A stretch of 64,000 nt of DNA from Bifidobacterium tissieri. Its GTDB lineage: Bacteria > Actinomycetota > Actinomycetes > Actinomycetales > Bifidobacteriaceae. Where the stretch lies: assembly GCF_002259645.1 (NCBI RefSeq), contig NZ_MWWV01000001.1, forward strand, positions 62,001 through 126,000, in the 5' to 3' direction. Under the pieces are notes generated by a model that was not told the DNA's origin, ran no database searches, and saw only the letters and a program-made list of their open reading frames with translations. Both the position numbers and the translations under genes were made by a program. Below, piece after piece: positions 61,267 to 64,000 of the stretch (positions are counted from its first letter, which is position 1; the number at the start of each line of letters is the position of its first letter).

Positions 61267-61821
61267 ATGGCAAACTATCCCGCTTCGCAGTCCACGTCGC
61301 AGCGGCACACGCTGTCGGTGCTGGTGGAGAACCGTCCCGGCGTGCTCGCCCGCATCTCCGGCCTGTTCGCCCGTCGTGCGTTCAACATCAACTCGCTGTC
61401 CGTGTCCCCCACCGAGCGTCCGGACATCTCCCGCGTCACCGTGACGGCCGACGTGGAGGAGCTGCCGCTCGAGCAGATCATCAAGCAGCTCAACAAGCTG
61501 CTTCACGTGCTCAAGATCGTGGAATTGGATTCGGCGAACACGGTGAATCGTGAGATCGTGCTCGTCAAGGTGGCGGCCGATTCCAAGACGCGTTCCGACA
61601 TTCTGGAGATCGTGCAGACGTTCCGCGTGCGTGTGGTCGATATGCACCCCGAGTCTCTGGTCATCGAGGCGACCGGTTCGAGCGAGAAGCTTGATTCGCT
61701 GCTCGCGTTGCTTGACGACTACGGCATCATCGAGCTCGTGCGTTCCGGTGCCGTGGCACTGACCCGTGGCCCCAAGGCCCTGAGCGAGAAGGTGGTCGGC
61801 TCCGAGATCAAGGGCCGCTGA
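61267..61821 (+). CDS. ilvN: Acetolactate synthase, regulatory subunit
   Basis: It has 184 residues and an upstream AGGGAAAGG. The N-terminal ACT domain (HTLSVLVENRPGVLARISGLFARRAFNINSLSVSPTE) binds the feedback inhibitor valine in known homologues. The C-terminal ACT-like domain is present (REIVLVKVAAD through LLDDYGIIELVRSGAVAL). Operon with ilvB. Confidence 0.96.
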   Translation: MANYPASQSTSQRHTLSVLVENRPGVLARISGLFARRAFNINSLSVSPTERPDISRVTVTADVEELPLEQIIKQLNKLLHVLKIVELDSANTVNREIVLVKVAADSKTRSDILEIVQTFRVRVVDMHPESLVIEATGSSEKLDSLLALLDDYGIIELVRSGAVALTRGPKALSEKVVGSEIKGR

Positions 61822-61875
61822 TCCTTGTGTGTGTTCGGTTCGACGGAATGCGGGCCGAACACACAATAGAAAACG

Positions 61876-61912
61876 AAAGGCCTCGGCTCCCAGTTCGGGA
61901 GTCGAGGCCTTT
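61876..61912. terminator. Bidirectional terminator after ilvN
   Basis: 16-bp stem AAAGGCCTCGGCTCCC / GGGAGTCGAGGCCTTT with one wobble and a 5-base loop. Confidence 0.9.
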
Positions 61913-61953
61913 CTGCATTCAGATGCCAGCGGTTATGCGGTTATGCCGTTCCC

Positions 61954-63606
61954 TTATTCCCTGTTCCGCTTGCGCATCATCGAGAACACCGTGCCCGCAA
62001 TCAGCAGCACGGCCGACAGACCGGCCAGACCGGCCACTGCAGTGCCCGTGGTCGCCAGCGCCGAGTTCTGCTCCTTCACCGGGGTCTTGCCCTGCGAGGA
62101 TGCCAGCCACTGCTGGGCGGTGTTGCGGGTAGCGGAGCCGTTGCCCGCGTTGGAGGTGCCAGGCTGCACAGTTGCGGTACCGTTGTCGGAGCCGGTGCCG
62201 CCATTGTTACCGGTCCCGCCGGTCGTGGTGTCGATCTTCTCCCATCGTGCCGTGTAGGTGGCGTCCTCATGCACGGGCAGGAACCGGTTGAACCGCACAC
62301 CGGCATCGGTGTACCAACCGTCAAGTCGGTAGCCGCTCGGAGCCTTTGGCGACGGGATGTCGCTGCTGAGCAGCCACAGGCCCTTGATCACCCGGCTGCT
62401 GCGCTGCTGATCGGCACCATTCGCATCCGTCCACTTGAACGTCACCGTGGCGAAGAGACCGGTGCTCGGGGTGTCGTTGGTCTGCTCAAGCGTGGCGGTC
62501 AGATGCATGCCGAGTCCGGTGGCGGTGCCCTGCGAGAACGTGGCGTCGTAGGCGTTGCCGTTCTCGTCGGTCCAACCGGTGATCTTGTAGCCGTACGGCA
62601 CGATCGCCTCGATCGCCCCCTGCTTGGCGGCGTAGGCGTCCGCGAGCGCCGAACCCGTGTCCACACGCTCGAACACCGACAGCTTGCCGACCGTGAATAC
62701 GAGCTGCGTGCGCGTGGCGTGCAGGTCGGAGACGGCGAACAGCGTGGTGTCGTGGCTGACGGTGCCGGCGTCGGACAGGTCGGCCTTATAGGTGTGCAGC
62801 AGCGCGTACCAGCCGGTGATGGTGAGGTTCTTGGGCATGCGCGACTGGATCTCATCCTTCTTGGCTGCGTAGGCGTCCTCGAAGCTTGAGCCGCGGTCCA
62901 CCGTGGCGGTAACCACGGTGCCGAGGTCGCCGGGCAGCACGAATCGCACCTGCACCTGCTTGGCGGAGGTGTTGGGCTGGTTGGGCAGTTGCAACGCCAG
63001 AATGGCGGTGAACGTGACCGTCTTCTGGCCGGTGATCTGGGCGCCGGCCAGATCGGCCGAGTATGACACGCCGAGCGAGGATGTCCAGCCGACGATCACC
63101 TGTCCCGCGGGTACGCCAAGCTGGGAGTCGTCGGGCACGGTCACGTCGAGCGAGTTCGTGTATTTCTTGGTCACGGTGGTGGTGTGGTCGCCCACCTTGA
63201 ACGTCACCGTGGTCTGGTATTCGTGGCCTACTCCGGCGGAGTCGGGGCCTGAGCCATTGGAGGTGCCGGCACCGTTGGCGGCGTTATCCGAATCGCCGTT
63301 GGAGTCGGTGACGCCGTTCTGATTCTGGTCGGGCGTGGTCTGGCTGTTGGAGCCGTTGCCGTTGGCCGTGGTGCCGGTCGTTGTGCCGGGATTAGTGTTG
63401 TCCGTGCCGTTTCCGGTTGCGTTGTTCGCATTGGTGGACGACGCGGAATCGACCCCCTGCGCCCTGTTCACGCTCTGGCTGGCCCCTGTCGTATTGCCAT
63501 TGGCACTGTCATTCGCCGCGAATGCCGCGCCTGGTGCCATCATTGTCAGCCCCAGCGCAACGGCGACAGCCATGCCGGCCAGTCGTCCGCCCCAGTTTCT
63601 CCTCAT
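61954..63606 (-). CDS. Sortase-anchored surface protein with tandem beta repeats
   Basis: It has 550 residues. The signal peptide is MRRNWGGRLAGMAVAVALGL through AAFA. A Ser/Thr/Asn/Gly-rich stalk follows (residues about 30-130). Three or four repeats of about 75 residues follow, each ending in an ITGW or LDGWY-type motif, like InlB B-repeat/Flg_new domains. A Gly/Thr-rich linker precedes the LATTG sorting motif, a hydrophobic helix and the tail MMRKRNRE. The ATG at 63606 is preferred over a TTG 15 bases upstream. It is probably a cell-wall protein in host or matrix contact. Confidence 0.85.
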   Translation of the reverse strand: MRRNWGGRLAGMAVAVALGLTMMAPGAAFAANDSANGNTTGASQSVNRAQGVDSASSTNANNATGNGTDNTNPGTTTGTTANGNGSNSQTTPDQNQNGVTDSNGDSDNAANGAGTSNGSGPDSAGVGHEYQTTVTFKVGDHTTTVTKKYTNSLDVTVPDDSQLGVPAGQVIVGWTSSLGVSYSADLAGAQITGQKTVTFTAILALQLPNQPNTSAKQVQVRFVLPGDLGTVVTATVDRGSSFEDAYAAKKDEIQSRMPKNLTITGWYALLHTYKADLSDAGTVSHDTTLFAVSDLHATRTQLVFTVGKLSVFERVDTGSALADAYAAKQGAIEAIVPYGYKITGWTDENGNAYDATFSQGTATGLGMHLTATLEQTNDTPSTGLFATVTFKWTDANGADQQRSSRVIKGLWLLSSDIPSPKAPSGYRLDGWYTDAGVRFNRFLPVHEDATYTARWEKIDTTTGGTGNNGGTGSDNGTATVQPGTSNAGNGSATRNTAQQWLASSQGKTPVKEQNSALATTGTAVAGLAGLSAVLLIAGTVFSMMRKRNRE

Positions 63607-63782
63607 ATCCCATCGCCTCAATCAGGTCGTTCTTCTTCCTACTGTTCATCATTATTACTCGCATATCGGTACGCCTATGGGCCCGTTTACCATAGGATGA
63701 CGAAGTTTCAACACATTGCGATGAAGTGACGATTCGCGGAACCATCGGCCGCGAATCACGGGGAACAGGATAGGGGGACGGG

Positions 63783-64000
63783 ATGAGGATCACAGCCGAC
63801 TCCGTGGATGACGGCGACAACGCCACTGACGAGACGAATACCGAGCATGATGAGGATTCCGAAGCGTCGGAGGAGGATGCCGAGGCCACCAGTTCCAAGG
63901 CGGTGTATCAGCTCAGCGTAGTGTCGATGCTACTGGGCATCGGAGCCGTGGTCATGTGCTTCATTCCCGGGGTGCCGTTGACTTATGCCCTGTTCGCCGC
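63783..64000 (+). CDS. Membrane protein with acidic N-terminus, cut off at right edge
   Basis: The ATG at 63783 follows AGGGGG. The first 44 residues are Asp/Glu-rich (NATDETNTEHDEDSEASEED). Then a membrane segment starts (YQLSVVSMLLGIGAVVMCFIP), and the frame runs off the window at 72 residues. The family cannot be decided. Confidence 0.65.
   Translation, partial: MRITADSVDDGDNATDETNTEHDEDSEASEEDAEATSSKAVYQLSVVSMLLGIGAVVMCFIPGVPLTYALFA

Overview
The window looks like an actinobacterial chromosome, most likely a Bifidobacterium (inference, about 0.75). The basis is high GC and the gene set: GlgE, a GlnR-type orphan regulator, a Rho with a very long Arg/Asp-rich insert, DUF3039 and DUF4012 proteins, the block coaD - DivIVA-like - yceD - rpmF - rnc, ilvBN, and tRNA genes without encoded CCA. 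It splits into an integrated conjugative element (about 1-22,560) and ordinary chromosome (about 22,560-64,000).

Conjugative element. The left edge cuts the coupling ATPase (VirD4/TraG). Leftward-transcribed transfer genes follow, most overlapping by four bases (ATGA): small accessory proteins, a 535-aa protein of unknown role, a PcfB/DUF3801-like protein, a MOBP-type relaxase and MobC. A palindrome-rich gap at 7,932-8,212 is the best oriT candidate. The region to its right (8.2-21.5 kb) resembles a leading region: an SSB, a DEDDh exonuclease, many small unknown genes, two toxin-antitoxin pairs (DinJ/YafQ with the toxin frameshifted; YefM/YoeB intact) and an HTH regulator behind twin operators. 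A tyrosine integrase lies beside the 3' half of a tRNA-Met gene, which marks the right attachment site. The left end is outside the window.

Two things in the element stand out. First, four copies of a roughly 290-420 bp non-coding repeat (12,871; 14,307; 16,811; 17,811) sit directly upstream of leftward genes. They carry conserved hairpins, one with a compensatory base-pair change, and a conserved rightward promoter. Second, an overlapping gene pair at 18,347-19,908 encodes a zinc-ribbon/amidoligase-like protein and a class II glutamine-amidotransferase-like protein, which suggests an uncharacterised amide-forming modification system.

Chromosome. After a repeat-rich gap come a copper module (a P-type ATPase with a cupredoxin-like N-terminus and a YHS tail, and divergent csoR sharing one operator), glgE, ppa, mntP, glnR, nth, an oligopeptide-type binding protein, valS, a DUF4012 cell-envelope protein, chorismate mutase, rho, an aldo/keto reductase, a HAD phosphatase, pgi, a mannose-1-phosphate guanylyltransferase, tRNA-Thr and tRNA-Leu. 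The right part holds rdgB-rph, a Pr6Pr membrane protein, pncB, the coaD-to-rnc block, ilvBN, a sortase-anchored repeat protein and the start of an acidic membrane protein. Six chromosomal genes look leaderless (a -10-like hexamer 6-7 bases before ATG and no Shine-Dalgarno sequence). Two intergenic regions share a family of palindromic units with a 50-bp period.
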